A stretch of 64,000 bases of DNA from Paragorgia papillata (GCA_035771165.1 JAWNZC010000259.1:1153501-1217500); one strand, 5' to 3'. Positions 30,446 to 43,667 are shown, counted from the stretch's first letter. A program made the numbers and translations. Notes: generated by a model not told the origin, from the letters alone.

Positions 30446-32710
30446 ATGCGAAAATTTCGGTTTGACCATTCACTGAAAAACATTCCAATACCACCGCAAG
30501 ATGCTTATTTGAAAGATTTGATCGAAAAAGTTGAAAGCGTAATAAAACGTATGAGATGGAAAGCTCACTTTTTTCTTAATGGTGATAGAAACCCGTCAAA
30601 AAATAACCATTTCGGACTGCCTTCTAACAAAACACCTCCCACTGTTTTGGATATTAAACCTTTCGAAGACGACTTAATAAAACTCATTGAAAACACCAAA
30701 TTTCGGCATACAAGCAATTCATTTCAGGAATCTTTGGCCAACGATTTGAAGAAAATTAATTCGTCACGTAATATTTTTGTTTTCGCCGACAAAACTAGAA
30801 CAGGCATTTATGAAACCTCGCTCGACACATAAAACAATCTTTTGCATGACAATATAACAAAAACATATAAACATGGATCAGAGGACACCATAGAACAGAT
30901 AGACAATGAACTAAAACACATTTCGAATAACTTGGGAATTGGCGACCGTATTGAACACATGAAAAAACGCGAAACATTTATTTCACTCAAAGACCATAAG
31001 GATAATTTCGAAAACAACCCAACATGCCGATTAATTAATCCTGCTAAAAGTGAGTCCGGAAAGCTCAGCAAAGTAATTATTGATAAAATCATCTCTAAGT
31101 TAAGGAACATTTTGAACGTAAATCAATGGAGAAACACACAAGAAGTAATCGAATGGTTTGGCAACATTGAAGAGAAAAGCAGACATACCTTCATTTCGTT
31201 TGACATTGTTAATTTCTACCCTTCAATTTCTGAAGACCTTCTGGACCAAGCATTATCTTGGGCCAGAAATTTGGCTATCATTACCGAAAGTGACATTTCA
31301 ATAGTAAAACACGCTAGAAAATCGCTCCTTTTCAACAACGAAAAACCGTAGATAAAAAAAGACAGCAACAGTTTATTTGATGTTACCATGGGTAGCTATG
31401 ACGGCGCTGAAGTATGCGAACTAGTAGGCCTTTTCATTCTAAACGACCTAGGGGAAAAGTTTGGCAACCAAAACATTGGCTTATATAGAGACAACAGATT
31501 GGCAGTACTAAAAAATAAGACCGCACGATAGGCAGACAAAACAAGAAAAGATCTTCACAAAAGTTTCGAACAGTTTGGCTTAAAAATCACGGCAGAAGCA
31601 AATTTAATTTCAGTAAACTTTTTAGACGTTACTTTCGACCTAAGCAATGGAAAATACAAACCTTTTCGAAAGCCCAATGACGATCCATTATACATAAACA
31701 AGCAATCAAACCACCCACCAAGCATTTTAAGACAGCTACCTACATCAATCAACAAGCGCATTTCCCTCCTCTCGTCTGACGAGCGGACATTCCATGAAAC
31801 CGCACCAATTTACCAAAATGCATTAAGGCGCAGCAATTTCAACCATGAGCTAAACTACACACAAGAAGCACCACAGCAAACACGCAGAAGTAGACACCGC
31901 AATATCATCTGGTTTAACCCTCCATTTAACAAAAATGTCAAAACAAACATAGGACGCAACTTTCTTAGCCTTATTGACAAGCACTTTCCACCGGGACACA
32001 AGCTTCACAAACTTTTTAACAGAAACACAGTCAAGATTAGCTATAGTTGCATGAACAACGTCAAGTCTATTATCACGAAACATAATTCACGCACAATCAG
32101 GAAAAGCAAGCCACTAAGCATAATTACAAGCAGTTGCAATTGCAGGATTAAGGACAATTGCCCCCTACGTGGGCAATGCATGACAAACAACATAGCATAC
32201 AAGGCATCTATTTCCATAAGCAACACGAACATCACTAAGCAATACATTGGCATGACAGCAAGTACATTTAAAGAGCGATATCGTAACCATACTAAATCTT
32301 TCCAGAATAAAAAGTATTCAAACGAGACGGAACTTTCGAAATACATTTGGAATCTAAAAGAAAAAAAACAAAGTTTCGACATAACCTGGTCTATACTAAA
32401 ACACTCAATTTCTTACACCGGAGGATAAAAAAGATGCAATTTATGTTTGGACGAAAAACGTTTCATCATGAAGGCAGACAAACAACTTTTACTTAACAAA
32501 AGATCAGAAATAGTTTCGACTTGTCGGCACAAAAACAGATTTCGGATCAACAACCTAAACAATCAAAGGAATGCGCGCAACGTTTCGACGCCCACACCCC
32601 CGCTCCAAAGGAATACGCCGGACGTTTCGACGCCCACACCCACGCCCCAACCAACGCATTTAAGCAGCCCACTAACCGATATTTTTCAGTCGCCTGATGA
32701 TCCCGTTTAG
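30446..32710 (+). pseudogene. Penelope-like RT / GIY-YIG polyprotein with four in-frame stops
   Basis: All segments share one frame from ATG 30446 to about 32710 and are interrupted only by stops at 30830, 31349, 31529 and 32426. RT landmarks: SLKDHK near 30985, FDIVNFYPSI near 31200, [10 protein letters not shown] near 31378, then [10 protein letters not shown] near 31480, where the expected second catalytic Asp of motif C is Asn. The linker has CNCR then CPLRGQC (about 32135-32180). The GIY-YIG domain shows QYIGMT (about 32240) and FKERYRNH (about 32268). No frameshifts are seen. This copy cannot make active protein. Confidence 0.85.
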
Positions 32711-32730
32711 GGTGAAACCTCTGGTAGCGA
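32690..32730 (+). ncRNA. Hammerhead ribozyme at the Penelope-like 3' end
   Basis: TCGC (32690-32693) pairs with GCGA (32727-32730) as stem I. CTGATGA is at 32694-32700. Stem II is CCC/GGG with loop GTTTA, closed next to the core by a U-U opposition. GAA is at 32714-32716, and stem III ACC/GGT has a three-base loop (TCT). Predicted cleavage is after A32726. Minimal hammerheads with tiny stem III are an established feature of Penelope-like terminal repeats. Confidence 0.75.
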
Positions 32731-33850
32731 AGACTTTAAGGTAAAACTATACTTCATACTTTGTATATATATATATGTGCATTGTATTATCGTAATATGC
32801 AATCTCTATTTAACAATCCCTAATTAACGAGTGAGTAATACTTGGAAACATTACATATTCCATGCATTTACTCTAAAATGCAGTGTCGCCAGAAAAACAT
32901 CATTCAATCGAAGATGAATCATCTTCGTGTTGTGACTATTCAACTGAACTGCAGACCGCAGAACTGCGGAACATGCGGAACCGTGCGGAACCTAGCAAAA
33001 AATACGTTTTTCTTTGTTTTTCTTCGCAAACAAACATTCTTTGGATAATTTAACGGTATGTAACGTCATTTCCAGTCGGATCCAGTCTATTTTCGTGGGT
33101 GCAGCGTGCTACTCGTGTCTCAAGATGGCCGAACGTTGGGATGGCTGCACAAACACAAGGTAACATTATTTTATACAATTATACTGAAAGAAAGGCATTT
33201 TTCACCATTTAAATACATCTTTCTTAAATAATTTAATATAATATTTAAGCCATCAATGCCCGTCCTGACAACCGCTGCCAAACGTTTTGCGCATGCGCGA
33301 CGTCCGAGCTCGTCCTCAGAAAAAGAGCGGGAAAACAGTGAAATATTTGGACTGCTCTGAGAGTCCGACACAAAAGTTAAAAATATAAGCATACTACCAA
33401 AAAGATAAGGTAGGTAATTTGTGTATGCCTTCTTCGTCAATATTGTAACATATTCTGAAATTACCCCTTCATAATTTTCTTTACCCTTTTTTTAAAACAC
33501 AAATTAATAGTCAAGTCTTACTTGGTCTTCACTGTCTGGTTGTTGTCACCTAAGCGTGTACACCGCCCATCAAAACATGTTCTAAATTTCAGCCAAAGTT
33601 AACCGTTTTGAAATCAACACCGTGCGGTTGGCACTAGTTAACTAGTCAACTAGTAATTAGTTTAAACTTTAAAGTTGCAAGCTTTAAAAAAACTGTTTCT
33701 TGCGACCTAAAGGTGCTGTCCAGTCCGTTCTGCGCATGATCCGCATCTTTGTTTATCGGGACCACATTTGCCCGCGCGGCCGGGCATATTTGGCTCTGGG
33801 TACGAGATTGGACCACATCGGGACTACCGAACCGGGACCACTGGTGATCG

Positions 33851-36147
33851 CGACCACTGATCTCAAATAATATACTCATTATACTGGATAGAGCATCCGG
33901 TGTTCTCAGTGAAGTCGGAATAGATTAGCGGCGACCATTTCCGGTGGGACCCACTTGGGTCCCATACAATATGGCGTAAATAGGAGTGGAAGCAGTTGAA
34001 CGGCGTTTTTCGCCAAATTCTGGGATGTTACGAAGAGTTACCACCGAATTGAGGTTTGTAATCTTATTTTAAGTAATAGTTTAGTGTTTTGAACTATTTT
34101 TTTGTTTAGAAAGTGGTTTTCTTTACAAAATACGCTTGCCTGTTTATTTGCTTCAGAGCTAGCAAGTAGCAAAGTCGGTAAACAAATGTCTGGAAGTGAC
34201 TGCCTGTGTATTTGTTTCTTTCTAGTAACGCGTATTATTTGATGATTTACGATGATGTGTTAACTTTTGATTTATTTCATGCCGATTAAACCCCAAGAAG
34301 TCATAACTGTGTCTGTTTAAAACTAATAAACTTACCCGCTGTTGATACTGTTCACATGAAATATTCGAACTTTATAGTTTTGTCGAATTTGGGCTAATGT
34401 TCAACCAGTTCAGATGGTTTTATTATGGTTACACTACAGTATGTATTTTGCCCAAGCCCTTGTCCCTTGATAGTATTTCATTTTGTCTACAGTATATCTC
34501 AAACAAAATATGTACATACTGTATAACATTTTGAGTTAGGTAGTTTATTATGGTTAGAGAGCATCTTACTGGCCATTAAGAAGTTACACCCAAGTTTGAT
34601 TCCTACTCGATCAATGCAGTTTTACTGTGCATTTAGCAGATTAAAATTTTATCTAGTTTGCTGAAAGCAAGAAAAGTCTTTCCAGTTACATGCATCCAGG
34701 ATTACTGTAGATCTAAGGATGTTACTCTCTGCAATCTGGGTTTAACTCCTACTTGATGCACTACTTATCAGATTAAAATTTCACCTTGGATGTACATTAG
34801 AGGAGTGCTTCTAGTTTGACTCTACCAAACACCAGAGATTTCTTCTGGGTACTCCGGTTTCCTCCTGTAGTAACACTGACCAATGAGGGATGACTCTTGC
34901 TGGACCTCTAGGAAGAACAGTTTAGATATGACTGATAGAGTTATCAGTATCCAGTATAAATAAAGTTAGTTTACTTCAGTTTTCTTTTGTAGTAACATTG
35001 ACCAATGAGGGGTGACTCTTACTAGATCTCTAGGAAGGACAGTTTAGATATGACTGATAAGGTTATCCAGTGTAAAGACTGTTTAACTGTTACAGTAGTT
35101 TAGTTCAGTTTCCTTTGGATGCATGTGACTTGAGTGCTTCCAGTTTGACTCTACCAAACAGCACAGGTTCCCTCCGGTTTCCTCCTGTAGTAACATTGGT
35201 CCTTAGATAAAGTTATGGTATATCCAGTGTAAATACAGTTACCTGTAGTTTACTTTCCTTTTTTGTTTAGATTAGTTTTGTTTTGGTTCTTGCTGATGCT
35301 GGAAGAGGACAAGCTTATTCAATTTTTTTCTTATTTATGTACCAGAAAGGTTAGCTGTGGTTTCCTTTCCAAGATGGTAAAAACGAATTTTGCCAGTAGC
35401 TTTTTGCAATGGACTTGATAAGAGCAAAAACATGATTTTCATCAACAAGAGAATCTACCATATGGTTGTCAAGCTCTGTGAAGATTGTGCCAGTGCTCCA
35501 GCCACCACTGGTACTAGATAGTATTTTAAAATATTTTGACATTTTAGTCCTTTGCGGCTTTGCCTTTGTACTGTATTAGAGAAAACTTAAATTAATTTCA
35601 ATAAAATTGTTTGTACTATCCAGAGCAGCTTACACTAGCTTCAATTAAACTAAAATCTTATAAACATCTATATGCATTGTTATGATCACTCATCTCAAAA
35701 AAAATAATTAATGACTGATCTTGTCTTCTGCCAAGATCAGCTAGTGATAATTTCTGCATAAAAAAGTTGTGTGTATCTAATAAGGAAAAGACATATAGAT
35801 GGGTATGAAACCTAAAAAGTTGTATGATGTTATATTGAGGTATGATAAATGTAGTAAAGATTGAAACTTTTTCAAAAATAGCTTGAAATGAGTCTACACA
35901 AAGTACAGTAGTGTCAGTACACTGAAGTATATAAAATATAAAAGAATATAGTAGATTATAACCAATAAATAATTATTTCTGTGTGTAAATCAGAGCTGGC
36001 CAAACCATGCCCCTTTATTATAATTTTACTTCAATCTCAGATGATTCTACTCTTTCAAATACCAGACAATTTGACTTTGTCAAATAGAAAACCCTTGGCA
36101 ATGGCAAGTCTCTCCAGCAAGCCTAGGCAGCCATGAGTTCATCACAG

Positions 36148-36193
<46 letters not shown>

Positions 36194-36970
36194 GGGTAAA
36201 ATAAAGCAAGAACACACAGGTAACATGTAAAAAATTAGCCAATAGGCAAAAATATATTTTTTTATACAAGAGGACAAATGGACAATTAATGTATTACAAA
36301 TATTGAAAATGCACACCATAAATGCTAGGTGAACAGGAATTATCTTCGTCAATATTATAGTAACAAGACTTCATCCGACTTCATCAATAATAGTAAAACA
36401 GTGAGTTAAATGCTTTAAATTTGCCTGTTTAATAAATAAAGTATAACTACAAACTTCCAATAAACATCTTCAGTTGTATAAAACCCTCAGATCGTCTGAT
36501 CCAATATACGTTGAAAAAGACGGATATAGAAACGGTAATATTGTTACTTTGTCATAAAGTCACTGTCAAACTGCTAAAGTGAATACAAGATGTTATTTGT
36601 TCCTTACTTTAGTCCTTTAATAATTCTTCAAACTGTAGCCTGGTGGCCGGTGCTGATTTTCGTTCAGTAAAATCGTGAAATTTCGGCTGATTTTCCATGA
36701 TCCCAGCCACTTTTAAGTTGTCCCATAGCGACAGATACATTTTCTTGTTAAGAATGTAAAATTTAGCTGGTTTTCGTTAAAAATCCGATCATTTAAAGCG
36801 AAAACTATGATTCAGCAATAGTGATATAACTACGAAGTGGGTCCCACCGGATATGGCCGCCGCGAGATTTTTAGTCTCACTTCCGACTTCAATTTTTGCA
36901 AGGCGCGAACCAATAGATGCTCTATCCAGTATAATGAGTATATTATTTGAGATCAGTGATCGGGACCACT
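33851..36970. mobile_element. Inner TIR element P
   Basis: GATCTCAAATAATATACTCA and ACTGGATAGAGCATC at 33865-33900 are mirrored at 36917-36955. The next segments (TCCGACTTC, CCACTTCGTAG/GGGTCCCACCGG) also correspond. The interior has imperfect direct repeats of about 60-120 bp at 34800-35230 (CTCCTGTAGTAACA, GGTGACTCTTACT variants, CTCTAGGAAG) and a (TA)n at 36149-36190. No coding frame is convincing. Confidence 0.65.
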
Positions 36971-38912
36971 GATCTATATAAGAGACTGGATAGAGCATCT
37001 ATTATCTGAGCGCCTTCAGAAATTGAAGCCGGAAGTTACGCCCTAATTTGTAAGCGACGCCATATTGGATGGTCCCACTATGAGGAGTGAGTTGCTATAT
37101 TTTACTGTTGTGAATTCGTTGTTTTCGCATATAATCACGAAATAGACGAACAACACAAATCCATTTTGGTATTTCAAGCAACGGGACACATCATGGAACT
37201 ATGGAGGACCTAAGAACGTGAAGGGAAACTGAATCGTAAGTACATAACTTGATATTTTGACGAAATTTCGAAGGGGACGGAGAGCTCCCGAAGGGTTATT
37301 TACCAAGGAAACGGGAAACCCAACATTGTAAACGGCCGGTGGTTAATAAACTGATTTGTAGGATACAAATGTGAGATAATACTGTAATTGTGGAATGTTC
37401 ACAATCGAGTAGATCATTTTAAAAAGCCGAAGGACGTGTAAAATTATGGCACAGAAGATAGATTGGCTTGTAGAGTTGTGAGTAGATTTCGACAAGCAGC
37501 ATATTTCTTTGGCAACATAGGAGCATGTTAATACTCTATAAGTTTGTAATACTTACAATGTTTGGTGCTTCCATAGAAGTAAACTGTAGCATGCATCATA
37601 ACAAGAACGAGCCAGTTTGTTTTATTAAACTCCATGCCCAGTGTCCAAGTCATGTATTTAAGAAATTAAGTTGTCAACATTGTTTCTTATTATCAGCTGA
37701 GCTATTTTACTCCCTGTCATTTTGATGAAAAAATTGTTTGTGAGTATCTGTAAAATTGAATGTGATATTTGTATGTTATGTTGTAGGTAGTTTAAAATGA
37801 AACAACAATGAATGAAGAACAATAAAGGTGAAGCAACATGACAACTTAATACAGAATATAATTGAACTGTGTCATTTATAGTTTTCAAACTTTGTCAATG
37901 ATTTGATTAAAGAGAATGTTTACAATTCATGAGTGTATTTTGTCTTGTGTAGTTTGATTCTGTATAAATGTACTATATAATGATAAATTTTTAATCTGTT
38001 CTCTGACTTCTGTATGTTATGAAAATTGTGGCAGAACTAATACTGTACTATCAGTGTGTACTATACAAGTAGATCAACAAGGCCAGTGTTTGATGTTTAT
38101 ATAAAGTCAAAACAAATCAAGCTAATATATATGTTAAACTTCACAACGATGTGGCGGATAACATTTGTAAACTGGCTAAAAAAAAGCATCTTGGCAAAGG
38201 TATAGTCACAAAACTAATTATATTGTAAAATTAATACAAGATTTTTAGTTGTAGGCAAATGTAGGCCCAATTGCCCAAATTAGATAACCCTATCTCATAG
38301 AAAATAATAAACTCATTCTGATTAATCCTGTGAATGCCAGGATAACTTATTTGAATCATTACCCCGAGTTTTCTGTGAGTGAAAATATATTGTTCAACTA
38401 TAGGCACATCCACTGATCTATACAGTTGGGCGCATCGCATTCTTAAATTAATTGTTTGATTCCGGTCTTTTGGCTTATGATATAATAATACCACAGCAGT
38501 TGTTCGTGTAGCTTGTTCAGTTGATCAAATTTTCCGAATTCATTCGGTCCTTTAGCAGTATTTCCATATTGTGAGTAAATTCTGAATGAGAACGGCCTTC
38601 GTCTGTTCAAAGTTGTCATCAATGACACTTGGGAGTTCGCTCCATCGAACTCGCAAATTCCGTTTTCCCCCACATTTTGGGGCTAAATAATTACAATTTT
38701 TCTCTCTAAATGCTTCACGTGTCCTTTCTTCCTCGTGATAAAAAAGTTTGTCCGAACCCGAAGGAGAAAAATGCCTTAATATGCGAAAACTATAATTGTG
38801 CAACAGTAAAATATAGCGAAAGTGGGACCATCCAACATGGCGGCTGTTGCCAACTTCCGACTTCAATTTCAGACAACGGATGCTCTATCCAGTCTCTTAT
38901 AGATCAGTGATC
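36968..38912. mobile_element. Inner TIR element Q, abutting P
   Basis: It starts TAAGAGACTGGATAGAGCAT and ends in the complement ATGCTCTATCCAGTCTCTTA. The following bases (GAAATTGAAG.CGGAAGTT with its complement) extend pairing to about 100 bp. It shares the ACTGGATAGAGCATC motif with P and overlaps or abuts its end at GATCAGTGATCGGGACCACT. No protein is recognised. Confidence 0.65.
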
Positions 38913-39269
38913 GGGACCCTCAAACATGACATTCGTAGATAATTACATGAAGTACTCAGCTCAATGTAAACCGTTTATAGAAGCGACATGGCAGAAAATC
39001 AAGCGATTCGGTGAGGATATCTCTTCGGATTTCTTCTGAAAATGTTTTGTTTTGGGTACAAGTAATGAAGAGGAAGCAAGAAAAGCTTACAATCTTCAAT
39101 AAGGTATCAGTAAATATTTTTATAAACGAAGAAGTAAACATTAGTTTCGTACATACGCAGAAAGGGCTGGACAGCACCTTTTATACATGTAAGCTTATGC
39201 TCGATTAAATTATTTAAGGAAAATGTATTTAAATGGTGAAAAATGCCTTTCTTTCAGTATAATTGTATG

Positions 39270-42111
39270 CGAAGTCAATAAAGATAATACGCACGTACTC
39301 GGACACAAACTGACCGGCTTTCGGATTGCTCACAGTCACATTAATATAAATAGTTTGACAAAGCCAACATGTCGATCAACTTCGATTCTATTTGAAAGAT
39401 GAACCGTTTGATATTTTAAGCATTAATGAAACTAAACTGAATGACACTGAATAACCACGAAATTGAAGTGAAGGGATGCGATTTCATTAGAAATGACCGA
39501 AATCGTAGTGGTGAGGGTGTTGCCATTTATGTTACGTCTGTGGTCAATATCAGACAAAGAGATGAGCTGGTGCCTAGTGATTTAGAGGCTATTTGTATTG
39601 AGGTAATTAAGCCTAAGTCCAAACCATTTTTCGTGATTAGCTGGTATAGGTCTCCTAATCAGCAATTATTTAACCAATCTGAGCAATTCGCAAAATTTGA
39701 AGAAATGCTCAATAAATTAGAAAATGAGGATAAAGAATATATTATTGGAGATTTAAATTGCGATTTGCTTTCTTCTACAGAAACGCCTCAAATTTCTAAT
39801 GTTAAAAATATTATCAATAATTTTCAGCTAAAACAATTTATTAAAGAACCAACTCTGTCGGCAATAGCTCAAAGTCTCTGCTTGATCTTATTCTTTCAAA
39901 TACACCCGAGAATATTACAAATAGTGGTGTCATTCATATTGGAATAAGTGACCACAGCCTAATCTTTGCTTGTAGAAAAGTGGGTATTTCAAAGCAGCCT
40001 TATAAATTATTTATTCAATCAAGGCAATTTAGAAATTATTGTCGCTCTAATTTTCAAGATGATTTACTTTTATTAAATAATATAGTTGACTCAGAAGATC
40101 CTAATATAATATGGAATTGTTGGAAAAATGTTTTCCAAACAATCGCAGATAAACATGCTCCTTTAAGACTAAGAAAGGCTAAGAGTACATATGCTCCATG
40201 GCTCACATCAACAATAAAAAATGCCATTTATGAAAGAGATTTTTTAAAGAAAAGAACAAAGATTAAAGAATGGATCCGACTCATTACGAAAGGCTTACAA
40301 AAATCTGAAAATCTGAAAATTTACCTAAAACATCCACTCACCCCCTGGATTTTGTACCTCTAGTTACAACACAATTTTCGTTTTGCTTTGTTCCTTTACA
40401 GGAAGACAAAAAATTTCTCTTAAATTTAAAATCTAACAAATTATGTGGACTAGATAAGATATCTTCAAAACTATTGAAGGATGCAGCTTCTGTTGTTGCG
40501 CCTTCATTAGTTTGAATCTTTAACACATGTATAGTCTCTGGTATTTTTCCTGAAGATTAATGGAAAATAGCAAGAGTTTCGCCACTCCATAAAGCAGGTG
40601 AAAAAGATAAATGTGGTAATTATAGACCCATATCGATATTATCTGTAATTTCAAATTTTTTTGAGAAATTATTGTGTAAGCAGATCACCACTTATCTTGA
40701 AGAAAATGAGATACTGTGTACTCAACAATCTGGTTTCTGCAAGGGTCACTCAACAATGACCTCGTTGTTAAATAGAACCAACAAATGGTTATCGTTATAC
40801 AATATGGATAAGGGTTTGGTAAATGGTGTATTGTTTCTCGATTTTACATAAGGCTTTTGATACTGTGGATCATTCAATATTAATACAAAAATTAGCAGCA
40901 TATGGTGTTTGCAGGACTTCTCTAAAGCTATTTTCGTCTTATTTATGTAACAGGAAACAAATACGTAAAGTAAATCAAGCAGTTTCACAGGCTAGAACTT
41001 TAACTTGTGGTGTGCCTCAGGGTTCTAATCTAGGACCTCTTAAATTATTTCTGATTTATGTGAATGATTTACCACATTGTCTCAAATATTCCTCTACTGG
41101 AATGTTTGCTGATGATACAAATTTAACTGTTGAGGCAAGAATGTCCTCTGAATTACAGGAAATGTTAAATGTTGATTTAGAAAATATTCATAATTGGCTT
41201 TTAGCAAATAGATTGTCATTAAACCTAGATAAAACTGAGTATATGGTAATTGGAACTCGCCATACTGTTTTAGGCTCTGAGTTTGAACTATCTGTAAAGT
41301 TAAATAACAATGATATTGAAAGAGTTTCTACATCAAAGACACTAGGAATAATTTAGATGAAAAGTTAACGTGGCAGCATCAAATTGATAATGTCAGCAAG
41401 AAAGTGTCCAAAGCATTAGGAATAATGCGTCGTGTCAAGTTGTTTCTCCCGAGAAAAGCATTACTTTTATTATATAATACAGTGGTTTTACCTCACTTTG
41501 ATTATTGTTCGGCTGTTTTGGGTAATTGTTCTAAACTACTCCAAGAGAAGCTTCAAAAATTACAAAATCGTGCAGCCAGTATAATATTAAACGCAGACAG
41601 TTATGAAATTTGTTCCAGTGAGGTACTGTATTAAGTAAATTAAATTGGAAAACATTAAGTGAACGTAGGGAGGATCGGCTTGTTGCGTTAGTTCGTACGG
41701 CAGTAATTGGTGAAATGCCTTCTTATGTGAATGAAGAATTTCATTTATGTCTAATAACTCTAGATATGATCTCCGAAGCAATTTTTCTATGTTAAAGTTG
41801 CAAAAACCAAGAGCAAATTCATTAAAGAGATGTTTCTCCTATCGTGGAACTGAGCTTTGGAATAAATTACCATTTCATCTTAAAAATGTTAAAAACTAGA
41901 AACTTATTCTGTTAGTTTACAATATTTTTAGATAGTTTTAATATTCTAGTAACTTCTCATAGTTTTTTTTTTACCTTGTAAATATAGATTAGATAATATT
42001 AATTTTATATTGCATTCAAATTGTATTATATGTGTGTAACTATATAGACGGCCCTTATGAAGAACACTTTTTATGAGGTGAAGGGCCCACCGTCTGTAAA
42101 TAAGTTTAAAA

Positions 42112-42158
<47 letters not shown>

Positions 42159-42165
42159 AAAAAAT
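39270..42165 (+). mobile_element. CR1/Jockey-type LINE, decayed, inserted in a terminal inverted repeat
   Basis: It contains an APE-type endonuclease and a reverse transcriptase in several frames and ends in (AAAT)n at 42108-42160. The insertion splits the right terminal repeat of the outer element, so it postdates that element. The 5' end lies within the endonuclease region, so the copy is 5'-truncated. Confidence 0.8.
39390..41900 (+). pseudogene. LINE endonuclease-reverse transcriptase remnant
   Basis: Endonuclease pieces: ILSINETKL (about 39415, before a frame change), DRNRSGEGVAIYV (39495), IIGDLNCDLL (39740), then in another frame GISDHSLIF (39940). RT pieces: NYRPISIL (40617), AFDTVDHSIL (40852), GVPQGSNLGPL (41012) and FADDT (41105), which is the intact catalytic YxDD-type box. 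Changes of frame occur near 39435, 39880, 40340, 40850, 41355 and 41630, and there are stops near 40513 and 40557. Non-functional. Confidence 0.8.
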
Positions 42166-43158
42166 AAATCAAATAATCTTACCTTGTGTTTGTGCAGCCA
42201 TCCGAATGTTCGGCCATCTGGGACACGAGTACCACGCTGCACGTACGAAAATGAACTGGATCCGACCGGAAATGACGTTATAGTCCGTTAAATTATTCAA
42301 AGTGTTTATAATTTGTTTATAATTGTGAGCATTAGTATAAACACTGGTTCGACAGATTAGATTTTTAGTAGGGCGCAAAATAAGAGCCTGGGTACGAGGT
42401 TGGGGCGCAAATAGCGCATTGAACTAAAGGTAAACGCAACTATTATACCTGCTCTGTTAAACGTTTAAGCTTATTCGCACTCTAAAGTCTGAACGGGATA
42501 ATTGTGAGCATTAGTAAACAGGTTCGACAGATTAGATTTTTAGTCCAGAACAATGGCAACTAAATGCTGTCTTTGTTGATACAACTTAAATAACAAATTA
42601 ACAATACATACCTTCAAATGTTTGATGATACCACTCAAATGCTACTTCTGATAACCAGGATTATTAACCACAATTTGACATCTTCCAAAGTTATAAGGTT
42701 TGCTGCCATCATTCAATTAAAACAAGAAATCAGAAAATAATCTACGCTCTTCGTTTGAATCATGAACGCTCGACATGAGAGTCGTTAGAAGAGAATGTGA
42801 TATATGAAGCCAATGGTTTTGAATCGCACCGCGTGCATTTCCCGAGTTTTGATTGGCTAGCGGGTAGTGTCAAGCAATCTATTTGTCGCTATAGAGAAGG
42901 AAACAGAACAAGTTCTGCGTGTCAACGTATCAAATTATCGCGTTCTTTTTCATCGCATAAGTCACACTAGTATTTTTTTTATTTTTGCGCAGCAACGAAT
43001 ATTTAGAATCTATGTTAAGTAAATCAGGACATTAGGACATACATGCCTACTGATTCTATTTTCGTGCAGTGAAATACAAAACCACATACTCGGAATACCT
43101 CAATGTGCATATTGTGATCTTGCAAATTTGCATATATGGAGTCGTTTAAATTTATATT

Positions 43159-43401
43159 CTAATGCGCTACTTGCCAGATTATATAAACTACATGACAGAT
43201 CTTGTTAGGTATAAGTTTTCCTAGTTGATTCACATTTGCTGAATACCACTGAGTTCCGCGGTTGCCCGTTGGCGATACATGTGATGCATTCGACCCGCTA
43301 CTAATAACTGAACACTGTATACACGCAACGTCTACAGAAAGCTGATATGAACAAACTAATAAAAATACAGTTCGCAAACTCATGCCGTATCGTGAATACA
43401 T
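43159..43401 (-). CDS. Short secreted-type open frame, 80 codons
   Basis: The second Met (MSLRTVFLLVCSYQLSV) starts a signal-peptide-like segment followed by a short Cys-containing region. It might be the first exon of a nested gene or a chance frame. No partner exon or family is recognised. Confidence 0.2.
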   Translation of the reverse strand: MYSRYGMSLRTVFLLVCSYQLSVDVACIQCSVISSGSNASHVSPTGNRGTQWYSANVNQLGKLIPNKICHVVYIIWQVAH

Positions 43402-43667
43402 AGAGTACGTTTGTCAAATGATTACTAAACAAATTGAGCATTTCACGTAATACCCAAAGCATTTTACATTACTCTTGTCTCTTGATATTAGTTGTCCCAG
43501 TTGATATTAAAGTTTATTCATGCTGCCATCGATAACTAGTCAAAAGTCAAAAACATTACGTAAAAATAGTGAGTAAAGTTAAACGACTGTACTTTACTTA
43601 ATACTTGCATGACTAAAGCAAAAGTGCTTGCTCACATATGAATAACGTTTACTCGCCATTTTGGGTA

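Larger units (their letters stand above)
30358..32775 (+). mobile_element. Penelope-like retroelement inserted in (TA)n
   Basis: Bounded by TA repeats on both sides (30358-30374 and 32765-32776). It contains one broken reading frame with a Penelope-type reverse transcriptase and a C-terminal GIY-YIG nuclease, and ends in a hammerhead ribozyme at 32690-32730 followed by a 35-bp tail (ending ACTTCATACTTTG). The same tail and ribozyme recur as solo terminal segments at 17.5-18.3 kb. No matching terminal copy is seen at the 5' end, so it is probably 5'-truncated or a single-terminal-repeat copy. Confidence 0.85.
33039..42302. mobile_element. Outer TIR element of the 33-42 kb nest
   Basis: 33039-33215 is the reverse complement of two separate right-hand blocks, 42302-42170 and 39270-39218. 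The gap between those blocks is filled by a LINE. Shared strings include TTTAACGG, CGGATCCAGT, GGCTGCACAAACACAAGGTA with its complement, and AAAGGCATTTTTCACCATTT. Without the LINE the element would be about 6.4 kb. No transposase is visible; the interior is other non-coding elements. Confidence 0.75.
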
